NCBI GenBank assembly: GCA_964412845.1
Contig: CAYPQM010000227.1
Span: 1 to 8,296, forward strand
Reading direction: 5' to 3'
DNA length: 8,296 nt
From: JAWWPY01 sp964412845
GTDB taxonomy: Bacteria; Actinomycetota; Actinomycetes; Streptosporangiales; Streptosporangiaceae
Part shown: positions 1 through 6,400 of the stretch, piece after piece
Layout: the number at the start of each line of letters is the position of its first letter
Position numbering within the stretch: the stretch's first letter is position 1
Notes under the pieces: generated by a model
The model's database searches: none
Told to the model about the DNA's origin: nothing
The model's input: the letters and a program-made list of their open reading frames with translations, nothing else
Made by a program: the position numbers and the translations under genes

Positions 1-430
1 GCACCGTCAGCATCTCGCCCGGCGGGAGCGCGGCCCGCCAGCCCGGGATGGACTCCAGCTTGTCGAGGGTGCCGCCGGTGTGCCCGAGACCCCGCCCGGA
101 CAGTTGCGGGACAGCAGCGCCGCAACTCGCCACCAGCGGGGCGAGGATCAGCGATACCTTGTCGCCGACCCCGCCGGTGGAGTGCTTGTCCACGGTGGGC
201 CTGCCTGCCGCGGCCAGGTCGAGCCGCTCCCCCGAATCCACCATGGCCGCGGTCCAGGTGCGCAGTTCCGCCTGGTCCAGGCCGCGGAAGAAGATCGCCA
301 TCAGCAGCGCGGACATCTGCTCATCGGCCACGTCGCCGCCCAGGTAGGCGGTGATCAGCCAGCGGATCTGGGCATCGGTGAGCGGCTGGGCATCCCGTTT
401 GGCCCTGATCAGCTCGACGGCGTCATACAT
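1..430 (-). CDS. deoA: Thymidine / pyrimidine-nucleoside phosphorylase, N-terminal part (cut by window edge)
   Basis: Reading right to left from the ATG at 430-428, an uninterrupted frame of 143 codons runs off the left edge. It encodes the N-terminal third of a class II nucleoside phosphorylase (about 430 aa in the family), which splits thymidine, deoxyuridine or uridine with phosphate into base and (deoxy)ribose-1-phosphate in the cytoplasm. Visible hallmarks are the N-terminal helical domain (residues 1-65), the phosphate-binding loop KHSTGGVGDK (82-91), and the family signature SGRGLGHTGGTLDKLE (111-126) followed by SIPG. The start codon overlaps the end of cdd by 8 nt and has no strong Shine-Dalgarno, so translation is probably coupled to cdd. 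The thymidine versus general pyrimidine preference (deoA versus pdp) cannot be decided from this fragment. Family assignment is very secure. Confidence 0.95.
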   Translation of the reverse strand, partial: MYDAVELIRAKRDAQPLTDAQIRWLITAYLGGDVADEQMSALLMAIFFRGLDQAELRTWTAAMVDSGERLDLAAAGRPTVDKHSTGGVGDKVSLILAPLVASCGAAVPQLSGRGLGHTGGTLDKLESIPGWRAALPPGEMLTV

Positions 431-830
431 CGTGACTTCGCCGGGTATCCAGGTCAGTGCCGGTAAACGCACTGGGCAGCAGGTCGGCCAGCGGACGCGG
501 CCCGGTGCCGGTGTCGATCAGCAACCCGGGACCAGCCGCCTCCAGGAGAAGCTGGCGGCAGCGGCCGCACGGCAGCAGCGGGGCACCGTCAGCGGCCACC
601 ACGCTCACCGCGACGAACGTGCCGCCGCCGCTCGCGTGCAGTGCGGAGACCAGCCCGCACTCGGCACACAGGGTCAGCCCGTACGAGGCGTTCTCCACAT
701 TGCAGCCCAGCACGACCCGGCCGTCCGGCGTCTGGCCGGCCGCCCCGACCCGCAGCGCCGAGTACGGCGCATACGCGTGCCCCGCCACCTCGGTGGCGGC
801 GGCCCGCAGCCGGGACCAGTCAATCTCCAC
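423..830 (-). CDS. cdd: Cytidine deaminase
   Basis: Zinc-dependent homotetrameric-type cytidine deaminase, converting cytidine and deoxycytidine to uridine and deoxyuridine. From the chosen GTG at 830 the protein is 135 aa, the normal length for the short bacterial class. Nucleoside-binding CNVENASYG spans residues 43-51. The zinc motif C-A-E has Cys55 and catalytic Glu57, and PCGRC supplies Cys88 and Cys91. The frame stays open upstream to a GTG at 908 (161 aa). I prefer 830 because family homology begins there (VEIDWSRL resembles the start of mycobacterial Cdd), the upstream extension is low-complexity, and neither start has a Shine-Dalgarno. A -10-like TAGCTT lies 7 nt upstream of GTG 830, which suggests a leaderless mRNA. 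The gene is first in a unit with deoA and divergent from the transporter genes. Function is very secure; the start is moderately so. Confidence 0.95.
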   Translation of the reverse strand: MEIDWSRLRAAATEVAGHAYAPYSALRVGAAGQTPDGRVVLGCNVENASYGLTLCAECGLVSALHASGGGTFVAVSVVAADGAPLLPCGRCRQLLLEAAGPGLLIDTGTGPRPLADLLPSAFTGTDLDTRRSHDV

Positions 831-843
831 GTCTGTGAAGCTA
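831..843 (-). promoter_or_regulatory. Candidate leaderless promoter (-10 box) for cdd
   Basis: On the minus strand the hexamer TAGCTT (complement of 838-843) fits TANNNT. It is followed by exactly 7 nt and then the GTG at 830. In actinomycetes this spacing puts the transcription start on the start codon, a common leaderless arrangement. I see no convincing -35 box. This is inference from one short motif. Confidence 0.3.
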
Positions 844-925
844 CCCGGCAACTGCGATACCCCTGGGTCACGGGCTGGGGCGACCGCGTTTCGATTTGGC
901 AACGGCACGGCCGCCGTGCCGCCCG

Positions 926-960
926 CTGACTTCCCCGGGCGCCCGGCCAGGTCTAACCTG
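926..960 (+). promoter_or_regulatory. Candidate promoter/operator for the nucleoside transporter operon
   Basis: TAACCT at 954-959 is the only TANNNT -10 candidate between cdd and the lipoprotein gene. Upstream sequence is a poor -35: TTCCCC at 931-936 gives a 17-nt spacer, and CTGACT at 926-931 gives 22 nt. The -10 lies inside a perfect palindrome CAGGT-CTA-ACCTG (948-960), flanked by CCCG (942-945) and CGGG (961-964), which also pair. A dyad on a -10 box is where a repressor would bind, but I cannot name the regulator. If used, transcription starts near 966 and the leader is about 107 nt. Confidence 0.35.
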
Positions 961-1021
961 CGGGCATCCCAGAGTGGGGCGTTTGGGATCTCGGTGCCCT
1001 CGCCGGCTGGGCGGAGAGTCG

Positions 1022-1056
1022 GGGCCTTCGGCCCGCACGGGCGGTGCAGACCGCCC
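1022..1056 (+). promoter_or_regulatory. Two small hairpins in the 5' leader just upstream of the ribosome site
   Basis: GGGCC-TTC-GGCCC (1022-1034) and GGGCGGT-GCAG-ACCGCCC (1039-1056) are perfect stems of 5 and 7 bp, 4 nt apart. The second ends just before the Shine-Dalgarno of the lipoprotein gene. A weaker 6-bp stem ATCCCA/TGGGAT (966-971 with 984-989) lies near the presumed transcript 5' end. No U-tract follows, and I recognise no known riboswitch. They may stabilise the mRNA or affect ribosome access, or they may be chance stems in GC-rich DNA. Confidence 0.3.
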
Positions 1057-1060
1057 AGGA

Positions 1061-1069
1061 AAAGGAGGT
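1061..1069 (+). promoter_or_regulatory. Strong Shine-Dalgarno that fixes the lipoprotein start at 1074
   Basis: AAAGGAGGT is a near-perfect anti-16S match, with GGAGG ending 5 nt before GTG 1074. It decides the start against an upstream in-frame GTG at 1044, which sits inside the 1039-1056 hairpin and would place charged residues ahead of the signal peptide. It is the strongest ribosome site in the window, as expected for an abundant binding protein. Confidence 0.85.
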
Positions 1070-1073
1070 AACC

Positions 1074-2168
1074 GTGAGACAGACCGTCCGGACTGCCGCG
1101 GCGCTCAGCGTCGTGGCGCTCCTCGCCGCCGCTTGCGGCAGCAGTAACTCGTCGTCATCCGGGGGTTCGTCGAGCAGCGCATCGAGCAGCGCGTCAGCCG
1201 CCTCATTCAAGGCGTGCATGGTCACCGACACCGGCGGCATCGACGACCGGTCCTTCAACGCGTCGTCGTGGCAGGGCGTCCAGGAGGCGGAAGGCAGCGG
1301 CGTCACCGGCCAGTACCTGCAGTCCACGTCGGAGAGCAGCTACGTGCCGAACATCAACCAGTTCGTCAGCCAGAAATGCGGGATTATCGTCACCGTCGGC
1401 TTCCTGATGGGCGACGCCACCCAGAAGGCGGCGAAGACGAACGCGAGCCAGAAGTTCGCGATCGTGGACTACAACTACACGCCGCCGCTGAAGAACGTCG
1501 ACGCGCTGCTGTTCAACACGGTGCAGGACGGCTTCCTCGGTGGGTACCTGGCCGCGGGCATGTCCAAGACCCACAAGGTGGCGACCTTCGGCGGCCAGAA
1601 GCTGCCCACCGTGACCATCTACATGGACGGGTTCTGGGACGGTGTCCAGTACTACAACACCAAGCACCACGCGAACGTGAAGGTCCTCGGCTGGAGTGAG
1701 AAGACCCAGAACGGCAGCTTCACCGGCGACTTCACGAACCAGACCAAGGGCCAGCAAACCACCCAGACCTTCATCTCCGAGGGCGCGGACATCATCTTTC
1801 CGGTGGCCGGCAACGTCGGCCTCGGCGCGGCCAAGGCGGTCCAGCAGGCCGACCAGAACGGCCAGGACGTGAACATGGAATGGGTGGACACCGACGGCTG
1901 CGTCAAAGCGGCCCAGTACTGCAAGTACTTCATCACCAGCGTGGAAAAGGGCATCCCGACGGCGGTGAAGACCGCGGTGACCTCGGCGGCCAGCGGCTCG
2001 TTCAAGGGCGGCAACTACATCGGCACACTGGCGAATGGCGGGGTGCAGCTCGCCCCGTACCATGACTTCGCCAGCAAGGTCCCGGCCGCGCTCCAGTCGG
2101 AGCTGGCCCAGATCAAGGCAGGCATCATCAGCGGCAGTATCAAGACACCGACGAAGAGCCCGGTGTAA
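1074..2168 (+). CDS. BMP/PnrA-family nucleoside-binding lipoprotein of an ABC importer
   Basis: Extracytoplasmic, lipid-anchored substrate-binding protein of the BMP family (Bmp/Med domain, PnrA/TmpC type), whose studied members bind purine or other nucleosides. The 364-aa protein starts with a type II signal peptide: Arg2 and Arg6, a hydrophobic stretch 8-20, and a lipobox ending AAAC with Cys21 as lipidation site. A Ser/Ala/Gly linker (22-44) follows, then the mature domain beginning with the family motif CMVTDTGGIDDRSFN (48-62). The later segment FPVAGNVGLGAAKAVQQ is also typical. The lipobox has Ala at -3 rather than the more usual Leu, which is tolerated. The ATPase and two permeases follow in the same direction, completing a Nup/Rns-type transporter. 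A large hairpin directly downstream may raise its level over the membrane parts. Family is secure; the exact nucleoside range is inferred from the neighbouring cdd, deoA and PNP genes and may be broad. Confidence 0.93.
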   Translation: MRQTVRTAAALSVVALLAAACGSSNSSSSGGSSSSASSSASAASFKACMVTDTGGIDDRSFNASSWQGVQEAEGSGVTGQYLQSTSESSYVPNINQFVSQKCGIIVTVGFLMGDATQKAAKTNASQKFAIVDYNYTPPLKNVDALLFNTVQDGFLGGYLAAGMSKTHKVATFGGQKLPTVTIYMDGFWDGVQYYNTKHHANVKVLGWSEKTQNGSFTGDFTNQTKGQQTTQTFISEGADIIFPVAGNVGLGAAKAVQQADQNGQDVNMEWVDTDGCVKAAQYCKYFITSVEKGIPTAVKTAVTSAASGSFKGGNYIGTLANGGVQLAPYHDFASKVPAALQSELAQIKAGIISGSIKTPTKSPV

Positions 2169-2173
2169 GCCAT

Positions 2174-2210
2174 CGGCTGGTGGCCCGAGCGCCGCTCGGG
2201 CCACCAGCCG
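2174..2210 (+). terminator. Strong intercistronic hairpin (attenuator or mRNA-stability element)
   Basis: A perfect inverted repeat lies 5 nt after the lipoprotein stop codon. Left arm 2174-2190 (CGGCTGGTGGCCCGAGC), loop GCC 2191-2193, right arm 2194-2210, giving 17 uninterrupted pairs. No T-run follows, so it is not a classical intrinsic terminator. High-GC actinomycetes often use hairpins without a U-tract, so partial termination is possible. Alternatively it blocks 3' exonucleases and stabilises the upstream message. Either way it fits excess binding protein over ATPase and permeases, since the downstream genes have no other obvious promoter. Confidence 0.7.
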
Positions 2211-2217
2211 TCGCCAC

Positions 2218-2225
2218 AGGAAAGG
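2218..2225 (+). promoter_or_regulatory. Shine-Dalgarno of the ABC ATPase gene
   Basis: AGGAAAGG ends 6 nt before GTG 2232. It lies 7 nt beyond the 2174-2210 hairpin, so a ribosome can load here independently of the upstream gene. Confidence 0.6.
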
Positions 2226-2231
2226 CGGCCG

Positions 2232-3746
2232 GTGAAGCTCGAGCTCAAAGGGATCACGAAGCGCTACGGCAGCCTCGTAGCCAACGATCACATCGACCTG
2301 GCCGTGCAGCCGGGGCAGATCCACGCGCTGCTCGGCGAGAACGGCGCCGGCAAGAGCACGCTGATGAACACCCTCTACGGGCTCCAGCAGCCCGACGAGG
2401 GCGAGATCGTGATCGACGGCAGGCCGGTAACTTTCCGCTCGCCGAAGGACGCGATCAACGCCGGCATCGGCATGGTGCACCAGCACTTCATGCTGGTGCC
2501 GGTGTTCACCGTGGCGGAGAACGTCACCCTGGGCGTGGAGCGCACCCGCCTCTTCGGGCTGCTCGACCGGCGGCGCACCCGCCGCGAGGTGCGCGAGCTG
2601 TCGGTCCGGTTCGGCCTGGAGGTCGACCCGGACGCCTACGTGGAGAACCTCCCGGTCGGTGTCCAGCAGCGAGTGGAGATCGTCAAGGCCCTGCTCCGCG
2701 AGGCGAGCGTGCTCATCCTCGATGAGCCGACCTCGGTGCTGACCCCCAATGAGACGCAGGACCTGTTCCGCATCATGCGCGAGCTGCGGGCCGGTGGCCG
2801 GTCGATCGTGTTCATCTCGCACAAGCTCAAAGAGGTCCAGGCCATCGCCGACACGATCACGGTGATCCGGCGGGGCCAGGTGGTCGGCGAACTGCCGCCC
2901 ACCGCGACCGACGCCGAGCTGGCCTCGCTCATGGTGGGGCGAGCCGTGGAACTCAAGGTCCACAAGGCGCCCGCGACACCAGGTGACGTCGTGCTGGATA
3001 CCTCGGACCTGATCGTGCACGGCGAACACGGGCAGCTCGCGGTGAATGGCGTGTCACTCCAGGTGCGGTCTGGGGAGATCGTCGGGGTGGCCGGGGTGGT
3101 CGGCAACGGCCAGAATGAGCTCTGCGAGGCGCTGCTCGGCCTGCGCCCCGCGGCCAGCGGCTCGATGCGGCTGTCCGGCCGCGACATCACCCACGACACG
3201 CCCCGGCAGCGGCTCCGCGCGGGCATCGGCTATATCCCCGAAGACCGCCAGGAAGAGGGCCTGGTCGCCGACTTCTCGGTGGCCGACAACCTCGTCCTGG
3301 ACGTCTACGACCGGCCGCCGTACGCCAGCGGCGTCGCACTCAACCTCGACGCGATCCGGGCCTCCGCGGTAAGCCGGGTCGAGCAGTTCGACATCCGCAC
3401 CACGTCGATCAGCACGGCCACCGGCACCCTGTCCGGCGGCAACCAGCAGAAGGTCATCCTGGCCCGCGAGATCGGCCGCGAGCTGAAGCTGCTGGTAGCC
3501 AGCCAGCCGACCCGCGGCCTGGATGTGGGTTCCATCGAGTTCGTGCACCGCCGCATCGTGGCCGAGCGGGACCAGGGGGTGGCCGTGCTGATCATCTCCT
3601 CGGAACTCGACGAGATCTATGCCCTGGCCGATCGCATCGCGGTCATGTACGAAGGGCGGATCACCGGCATCCGCCCGCCGACAGTACCCGTGGAGGAGCT
3701 AGGCCTGCTGATGGCTGGGGCAGATCCCGGAGAAACCGATGACTGA
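2232..3746 (+). CDS. ABC importer ATPase with two nucleotide-binding domains, nucleoside-type
   Basis: 504-aa cytoplasmic ATPase made of two fused ABC domains, the usual length for the RbsA-like/NupO class that energises nucleoside and sugar import. Domain 1 has Walker A GENGAGKST (35-43), the Q-loop region MVHQHFML, a signature variant PVGVQQRVE (141-149), and Walker B LILDEPTSVLTP with Asp164-Glu165. Domain 2 has a degenerate Walker A GVVGNGQNE (about 289-297), PEDRQEEGLV, signature LSGGNQQK (about 400-407), and a Walker B ending ASQPTRGLD. In that Walker B a Gln replaces the catalytic Glu. Such asymmetry is normal for this family, so only one site is expected to hydrolyse ATP efficiently. 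The GTG start follows a good Shine-Dalgarno. Its stop overlaps the first permease by 8 nt (3739-3746), so their translation is coupled. Nucleoside rather than sugar specificity is inferred from the BMP-type binding protein and the salvage genes. Confidence 0.93.
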   Translation: MKLELKGITKRYGSLVANDHIDLAVQPGQIHALLGENGAGKSTLMNTLYGLQQPDEGEIVIDGRPVTFRSPKDAINAGIGMVHQHFMLVPVFTVAENVTLGVERTRLFGLLDRRRTRREVRELSVRFGLEVDPDAYVENLPVGVQQRVEIVKALLREASVLILDEPTSVLTPNETQDLFRIMRELRAGGRSIVFISHKLKEVQAIADTITVIRRGQVVGELPPTATDAELASLMVGRAVELKVHKAPATPGDVVLDTSDLIVHGEHGQLAVNGVSLQVRSGEIVGVAGVVGNGQNELCEALLGLRPAASGSMRLSGRDITHDTPRQRLRAGIGYIPEDRQEEGLVADFSVADNLVLDVYDRPPYASGVALNLDAIRASAVSRVEQFDIRTTSISTATGTLSGGNQQKVILAREIGRELKLLVASQPTRGLDVGSIEFVHRRIVAERDQGVAVLIISSELDEIYALADRIAVMYEGRITGIRPPTVPVEELGLLMAGADPGETDD

Positions 3747-5082
3747 ACCCGAGCCGCCGGCCGAGCCCGGGCCGCCGGCCGAGCCCGAGCCGCCGGCCGG
3801 GCCCCAGCAGACCCCGGAGCCGGAGAAGACCCCGGAGCCGGAGAAGACCGCCGAGCCCGAGTCGCTGACGCTGGGCCAGGCCGTGCTGGACGCGATCATC
3901 CACGGCAACTCGGTGGTCGTCACGGTGCTCGCCATCGTGGCGGCCATGGTGATCGGCGGGTTGCTCATCGCCTTTACCGACCCAGTGGTCCTCAGCGCGT
4001 GGGGGAAGCTCTTCTCGGCGCCGGGCAGCGCGATCGCCGCCGCATGGAACAGCGGCGCGGCCGCCTACTCGAACATGTTCCAGGGCTCGATCCTCAACCC
4101 GCACACGGTGGCGGCGGCTTTCCACGGCGGCTCGGTCGCCGCCGTGTTCAACCCGCTGTCGGAGACCGCGGTCAACGCGACACCGCTCATCTTCGCGGGG
4201 CTCTCGGTGGCCCTGGCCTTCCGGGCCGGCCTGTTCAACATCGGCGGCACCGGCCAGTTCATCGCGGGTGCCCTGCTCGCCACCTGGCTTGGCTTCGGGG
4301 TGCACCTGCCGCTGGTCATCCACGCCGTCGTGGTCCTGCTCGGCGCGTTCGTCGGCGGGGCGGTCATCGGCTGGCTGGTGGGCGCGCTCAAAGCATGGAC
4401 CGGGGCGCACGAAGTCATCGTCACCATCATGCTCAACTACGTGCTGATCTACCTGCTCTCCTACCTGCTCGGCACGAAGGCGATGCAGCGCCCCGGGCGC
4501 CCCGACCTGATCAGCCCGTTCATTGACGGCAACGCGCAATTGCCGCACATCGCCGGGCCTGACCTGCGGATCAACGCGAGCTTCCTGATCGCGCTCGCGG
4601 CGGCGGCGGGCGTGTGGTGGCTGCTGAGCCGCAGCACGCTCGGCTTCGAGTTCCGTACCGTCGGCGCGAACCCACGCGCGGCCCGCAGCGCGGGCATGAG
4701 CGTGCCGCGGACCTGGATCCTGGTGATGCTCATCGCCGGCGGGCTCGCCGGGCTGGCGGCGTCCGCGGTGATCCAGGGCACCGACTACACGCTGACTTTC
4801 CAGAGCTACGGCACCTACGGGATCGACGCGATCACGGTGGCGTTGCTCGGCCGGGCCAGGCCACTGGGCACGGTGCTCGCGGCGCTGCTCTTCGGTGCGC
4901 TGGACGCGGGGGGCACCGCCATGCAGGGGGTCACCCAGATCCCGGCGGACATCGTCTCGGTCATCCAGGCCCTCATCGTGCTCTTCATCGCCGCCCCACC
5001 CCTGGTCCGCGCCATGTTCCGGCTGCGTGAGGCCAGGGCGGCCGGCGAGGGCCAGGTTCTCGCCAAGGGGTGGAACGGATGA
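3739..5082 (+). CDS. ABC nucleoside importer permease 1 (BPD_transp_2 family) with Pro/Glu-repeat tail
   Basis: 447-aa integral membrane subunit, one half of the permease pair (NupP-like). After a charged, proline-rich cytoplasmic tail (residues 1-41) come about nine hydrophobic segments, the first at about 56-80. Family hallmarks are TPLIFAGLSVALAFRAGLFN, then NIGGTGQF (167-174; many relatives have GGEGQ), and the cytoplasmic coupling-loop motif GANPRAARSAGM (309-320) that should contact the ATPase. The ATG at 3739 has GGAG at 3729-3732 and overlaps the ATPase stop. The stop (5080-5082) overlaps an ATG at 5079, the usual coupling point for the partner, but here that ATG opens only a mini-ORF. 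The N-terminal tail is unusual (see repeat entry). Function as nucleoside permease is well supported by context. Confidence 0.93.
   Translation: MTEPEPPAEPGPPAEPEPPAGPQQTPEPEKTPEPEKTAEPESLTLGQAVLDAIIHGNSVVVTVLAIVAAMVIGGLLIAFTDPVVLSAWGKLFSAPGSAIAAAWNSGAAAYSNMFQGSILNPHTVAAAFHGGSVAAVFNPLSETAVNATPLIFAGLSVALAFRAGLFNIGGTGQFIAGALLATWLGFGVHLPLVIHAVVVLLGAFVGGAVIGWLVGALKAWTGAHEVIVTIMLNYVLIYLLSYLLGTKAMQRPGRPDLISPFIDGNAQLPHIAGPDLRINASFLIALAAAAGVWWLLSRSTLGFEFRTVGANPRAARSAGMSVPRTWILVMLIAGGLAGLAASAVIQGTDYTLTFQSYGTYGIDAITVALLGRARPLGTVLAALLFGALDAGGTAMQGVTQIPADIVSVIQALIVLFIAAPPLVRAMFRLREARAAGEGQVLAKGWNG
3751..3861 (+). repeat. In-frame 18-nt tandem repeats encoding a Pro/Glu-rich tail
   Basis: Two short arrays sit at the 5' end of the permease 1 gene. 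Array A (3751-3804) is three imperfect 18-nt units, differing by single G/A changes that give E/G-PPA-E/G-P. Array B (3811-3846) is two identical 18-nt units encoding TPEPEK, followed by a degenerate third unit encoding TAEPE (3847-3861). The encoded tail is acidic, proline-rich and presumably disordered on the cytoplasmic side. Repeats of this kind can expand or contract by slippage in whole codons. Confidence 0.85.
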
Positions 5083-5135
5083 CAGCGACACCGATGACGT
5101 GCCCGGGCACCGGAGCGCCGGGGGGGTACCGATGA
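5079..5135 (+). other. 18-codon coupling mini-ORF (or frameshifted 5' end of permease 2)
   Basis: ATG at 5079-5081 overlaps the permease 1 stop (ATGA), and its frame encodes MTATPMTCPGTGAPGGYR before a TGA at 5133-5135. That TGA in turn overlaps the permease 2 ATG at 5132 (ATGA). The peptide has no recognisable function. Either it hands ribosomes from permease 1 to permease 2, or it is the true N-terminus of permease 2 thrown out of frame in the G7 run at 5120-5126. One extra G there would join the two frames. A membrane-gene junction with ATGA and a start like MTATP would be quite normal for an intact gene, so sequencing error is a real alternative. Confidence 0.5.
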
Positions 5136-6400
5136 CATCGCTGGCCGCCGCGGTGCGCGCCCCGGTGCAGGCCAACCGCCGGATACTCGCCGCCAGCGTG
5201 TTCGCCCTGGGCGGCCTCATCGACATCCTCGTCTTCGGGCACTTCGCGGGGCACGGGCAGGCCACCTTCGCCCTGGCCCTGCCCGGCGCGTCCGCGCACG
5301 TGCCCAGCCTGCGCGTGCCGGCCGCGGGCACGGCGTACGCGCTCGGCGCCGTGTCCCTGGCCATCGCCGTGGCGCGGGCCGCGCTCGACCTGGGCCGGCG
5401 GGTCAAGCAGAGCATGATCGCGGCCGTCCTGCTGTGTTTCCTCATTGCCCTGCTGTGCTGGGCCGACGCGGGAAAGATCCCGCTGAACCTGGTCAACCTG
5501 CTGCAGAACACTGTCGTCGGGTCGATCCCGCTGATCCTCGGCGCGCTGGCCGGCTGCCTCTGCGAACGGTCCGGCGTCATCAACATCGCCATCGAGGGCC
5601 AGCTGCTGCTCGGCGCGTTCGCCGCCGCGGTGGTAGGCAGCGCGTTCGGCGTGCTCTGGATCGGCCTGATCAGCGGGTCGCTGGCCGGCGGCCTGGTCGG
5701 GGTGCTGCTCGCCGTGTTCGCGATCCGCTACCTGGTCGACCAGATCATTCTCGGCGTGGTGCTGAACCTGCTGGTCTCCGGGCTCACCGGGTACCTGTAC
5801 GACCGCGCGCTGACCACGCACCAGAACACGCTCAACTCGCCGCAGACCTTTTCCGCCATCAAGATCCCGCTGCTCGGTGACATCCCGGTCATCGGGCCGG
5901 TGTTCTTCGATTCGACGATCTTCTTGTACATCACCTACGTCATGATCATCCTGGTCCAGGTCGGGCTGTTCAGCACCCGCTGGGGACTGCGCGTCCGGGC
6001 GGTCGGCGAGCACCCGACCGCGGCCGACGCGGTCGGCATCCGGGTCCTCGCGACCCGGTACCGCAACGTGATCCTCGGCGGCCTGCTCGCCGGGATCGGC
6101 GGCGCCTGGCTCTCCATCGGGTCGGTCGGCGCATTCGGCAAGGACATGTCGTCCGGAATGGGGTATATCGCCCTGGCTGCGCTGATCTTCGGCCGCTGGC
6201 GACCGCTCGGCGCGGTGGCCGCAGCGCTACTCTTCGGATTCACCGGCACATTGCAATCCATCCTGTCCACGCTCAATGTGCCGATTCCATCCAACATCCT
6301 GCTGATGACTCCCTATATCGTCACCATCGTCGCCGTGGCCGGCCTGGTCGGCCGCGGGCGACCGCCACGAGCCGACGGGAAGCCGTACATCAAGTCATGA
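5132..6400 (+). CDS. ABC nucleoside importer permease 2 (BPD_transp_2 family)
   Basis: 422-aa integral membrane protein, partner of permease 1 (NupQ-like). About ten to eleven hydrophobic segments are visible. An N-terminal pair (about 15-95) precedes the conserved core. Hallmarks are the ERSGVINIAIEGQ motif (145-157), the cytoplasmic loop GEHPTAADAVGI (292 onwards), and GYIALAALIFGRWRPLGAVAAALLFG near the C-terminus. The ATG at 5132 follows a G-rich stretch (5120-5126, 5 nt spacing). An in-frame GTG at 5099 is a weaker alternative. The frame stays open further upstream over permease 1, but that part reads as arginine- and serine-rich shadow sequence. If the G7 run is miscounted by one base, the real start would be 5079. 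The stop overlaps the PNP start (ATGA, 6397-6400), tying transport to phosphorolysis. Family is secure; the start is moderately secure. Confidence 0.92.
   Translation: MTSLAAAVRAPVQANRRILAASVFALGGLIDILVFGHFAGHGQATFALALPGASAHVPSLRVPAAGTAYALGAVSLAIAVARAALDLGRRVKQSMIAAVLLCFLIALLCWADAGKIPLNLVNLLQNTVVGSIPLILGALAGCLCERSGVINIAIEGQLLLGAFAAAVVGSAFGVLWIGLISGSLAGGLVGVLLAVFAIRYLVDQIILGVVLNLLVSGLTGYLYDRALTTHQNTLNSPQTFSAIKIPLLGDIPVIGPVFFDSTIFLYITYVMIILVQVGLFSTRWGLRVRAVGEHPTAADAVGIRVLATRYRNVILGGLLAGIGGAWLSIGSVGAFGKDMSSGMGYIALAALIFGRWRPLGAVAAALLFGFTGTLQSILSTLNVPIPSNILLMTPYIVTIVAVAGLVGRGRPPRADGKPYIKS

Noticed and set aside
351..1071. Plus-strand frames of about 190-205 aa across the cdd region
   Set aside because: They run opposite cdd, whose zinc and nucleoside motifs are unmistakable. 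Composition is Arg/Ser/Pro shadow type.
1044..1073. Upstream GTG as start of the binding lipoprotein
   Set aside because: It would precede the strong Shine-Dalgarno at 1061-1069, lies in a hairpin, and would place charged residues before the signal peptide.
1203..3029. Long 608-aa open frame on the minus strand
   Set aside because: It lies fully antisense to the lipoprotein and ATPase genes, is rich in His, Arg, Asp and Val in shadow-frame fashion, and shows no family motif. GC-rich DNA gives such frames by chance.
3481..3530. Missing catalytic glutamate in ATPase domain 2 as a sign of inactivation
   Set aside because: Gln at this position and a degenerate second Walker A are normal for the RbsA/NupO-type fused ATPases.
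4895..5131. N-terminal extension of permease 2 overlapping permease 1
   Set aside because: The extension is Arg/Ser/Pro-rich out-of-frame translation of the permease 1 C-terminus, while the ATG at 5132 begins a normal permease N-terminus.
3661..5592. Long 643-aa open frame on the minus strand
   Set aside because: It is antisense to both permease genes, with biased Arg/Gly/Asp repeats caused by the codons opposite. The C-terminal repeat pattern only mirrors the sense-strand Pro/Glu repeats.
4985..6013. 342-aa minus-strand frame
   Set aside because: It is antisense to permease 2, with Asp/Gln/His-rich low-complexity composition, no motif and no ribosome site. A shadow.
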